6,760 nucleotides of DNA from Candidatus Aerophobota bacterium (GTDB lineage Bacteria; Chlamydiota; Chlamydiia; Chlamydiales; GCA-2402025), in assembly GCA_002402025.1 (NCBI GenBank), contig NVUU01000045.1, positions 1 through 6,760 of the forward strand, given 5' to 3'. Below, piece after piece: positions 6,611-6,760 of the stretch (position 1 is its first letter; every line of letters begins with the position of its first letter). The notes beneath the pieces are model-generated. The model was not told the origin of the DNA. It searched no databases and saw only the letters and a program-made list of their open reading frames with translations. A program made the position numbers and the translations under genes.

Positions 6611-6636
6611 CTCTTAGAGGATTTTAACACTAAGAG
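6611..6636 (+). terminator. Stem-loop after the methyltransferase gene, weak terminator candidate
   Basis: CTCTTAG (6611-6617) and CTAAGAG (6630-6636) can pair in a perfect seven-base stem with a 12-base loop, starting six bases after the stop codon. Only TT follows the stem, with no U-run, so it is a poor Rho-independent terminator. It may instead protect the 3' end or be incidental. Confidence 0.35.
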
Positions 6637-6683
6637 TTAAGCTTCTGATCTCCCCTATTTGTTTAAATGAAATCCCATACAAT

Positions 6684-6742
6684 TTTGACTTTCAGCACTT
6701 ACTATGCTAAAGTTTAGCGCTAATCGAACCCTTATGAGATTA
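6684..6742 (+). repeat. 59-bp direct repeat, copy B, ahead of the gene at the right edge
   Basis: This is the second copy of the repeat at 5802-5860, offset by 882 bp, with 55 of 59 identical bases. It ends three bases before the ATG at 6746, almost the same distance as copy A from its gene. Unlike copy A it holds a perfect 10-bp palindrome, TTAGCGCTAA (6714-6723), directly after the -10. Confidence 0.95.
6685..6713 (+). promoter_or_regulatory. Probable promoter of the gene at the right edge
   Basis: TTGACT (6685-6690) and TAAAGT (6708-6713) are 17 bases apart, matching the copy in front of the methyltransferase gene. GAGA at 6736-6739, six bases before the ATG at 6746, would serve as the ribosome binding site. 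The palindrome at 6714-6723 overlaps the expected transcription start and could be an operator. Confidence 0.5.
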
Positions 6743-6745
6743 AAA

Positions 6746-6760
6746 ATGACAGAAGAGCTC
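6746..6760 (+). CDS. Start of a gene running off the right edge (MTEEL...)
   Basis: Only five codons are visible from the ATG at 6746, which has a GAGA six bases upstream. An in-frame ATG at 6734 would add MRLK. Evidence that a gene starts here is its promoter, leader and start spacing, which copy those of the methyltransferase gene. The product cannot be identified from this window. The visible residues do not resemble the methyltransferase N-terminus. Confidence 0.5.

Noticed and set aside
5802..6742. The flanking 59-bp direct repeats as target-site duplications or ends of a mobile element
   Set aside because: They are far too long for target duplications, enclose a normal housekeeping-type gene rather than a transposase, and show no terminal inverted repeats.

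Overview
The window most likely comes from an AT-rich, host-associated bacterium. The best guess is an environmental chlamydia (Parachlamydia/Waddlia/Criblamydia-like). This rests on a long, degenerate, WL/KW-type ankyrin-repeat protein, eukaryote-like enzymes and low-GC codon use. No universally diagnostic chlamydial gene is present, so the assignment is inference.

Left end (1-1092, + strand): the 3' end of a type I restriction endonuclease subunit gene (hsdR) runs by an ATGA overlap into a YgjP-like (DUF45) zinc metallopeptidase gene. This pairing is common in horizontally moved type I restriction loci. The metallopeptidase stops a little early, and its tail overlaps the tail of a convergent ankyrin gene by 42 bp. 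The ankyrin gene itself ends inside what looks like the start of another repeat. This is the most likely rearrangement or insertion boundary in the window.

Middle (1051-5742, - strand): the ankyrin protein gene (647 aa, about 14 repeat units) has its own promoter. Upstream of it lies a probable three-gene operon, transcribed right to left from a promoter near 5713-5742. It encodes a small coiled-coil protein of unknown role, a metallo-beta-lactamase-fold phosphodiesterase resembling NAPE-hydrolysing phospholipase D, and a dual-specificity phosphatase resembling PTPMT1 (phosphatidylglycerophosphate phosphatase) with a hydrophobic N-terminal part. The last two genes are coupled by a TAATG stop/start overlap. 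Both families act on phospholipid headgroups, which makes this pair the strongest candidate for an undescribed functional module here.

Right end (5743-6760, + strand): a complete TrmH/RlmB-family 2'-O-ribose RNA methyltransferase gene, followed by the first codons of a further gene. Each start codon is preceded by a near-identical 59-bp sequence (55 of 59 identical, 882 bp apart) that contains a plausible -35, -10, leader and Shine-Dalgarno. The two consecutive genes therefore appear to carry duplicated expression cassettes. There is no gene-free stretch longer than 300 bases, and no tRNA, rRNA, CRISPR array or insertion-sequence end was seen.
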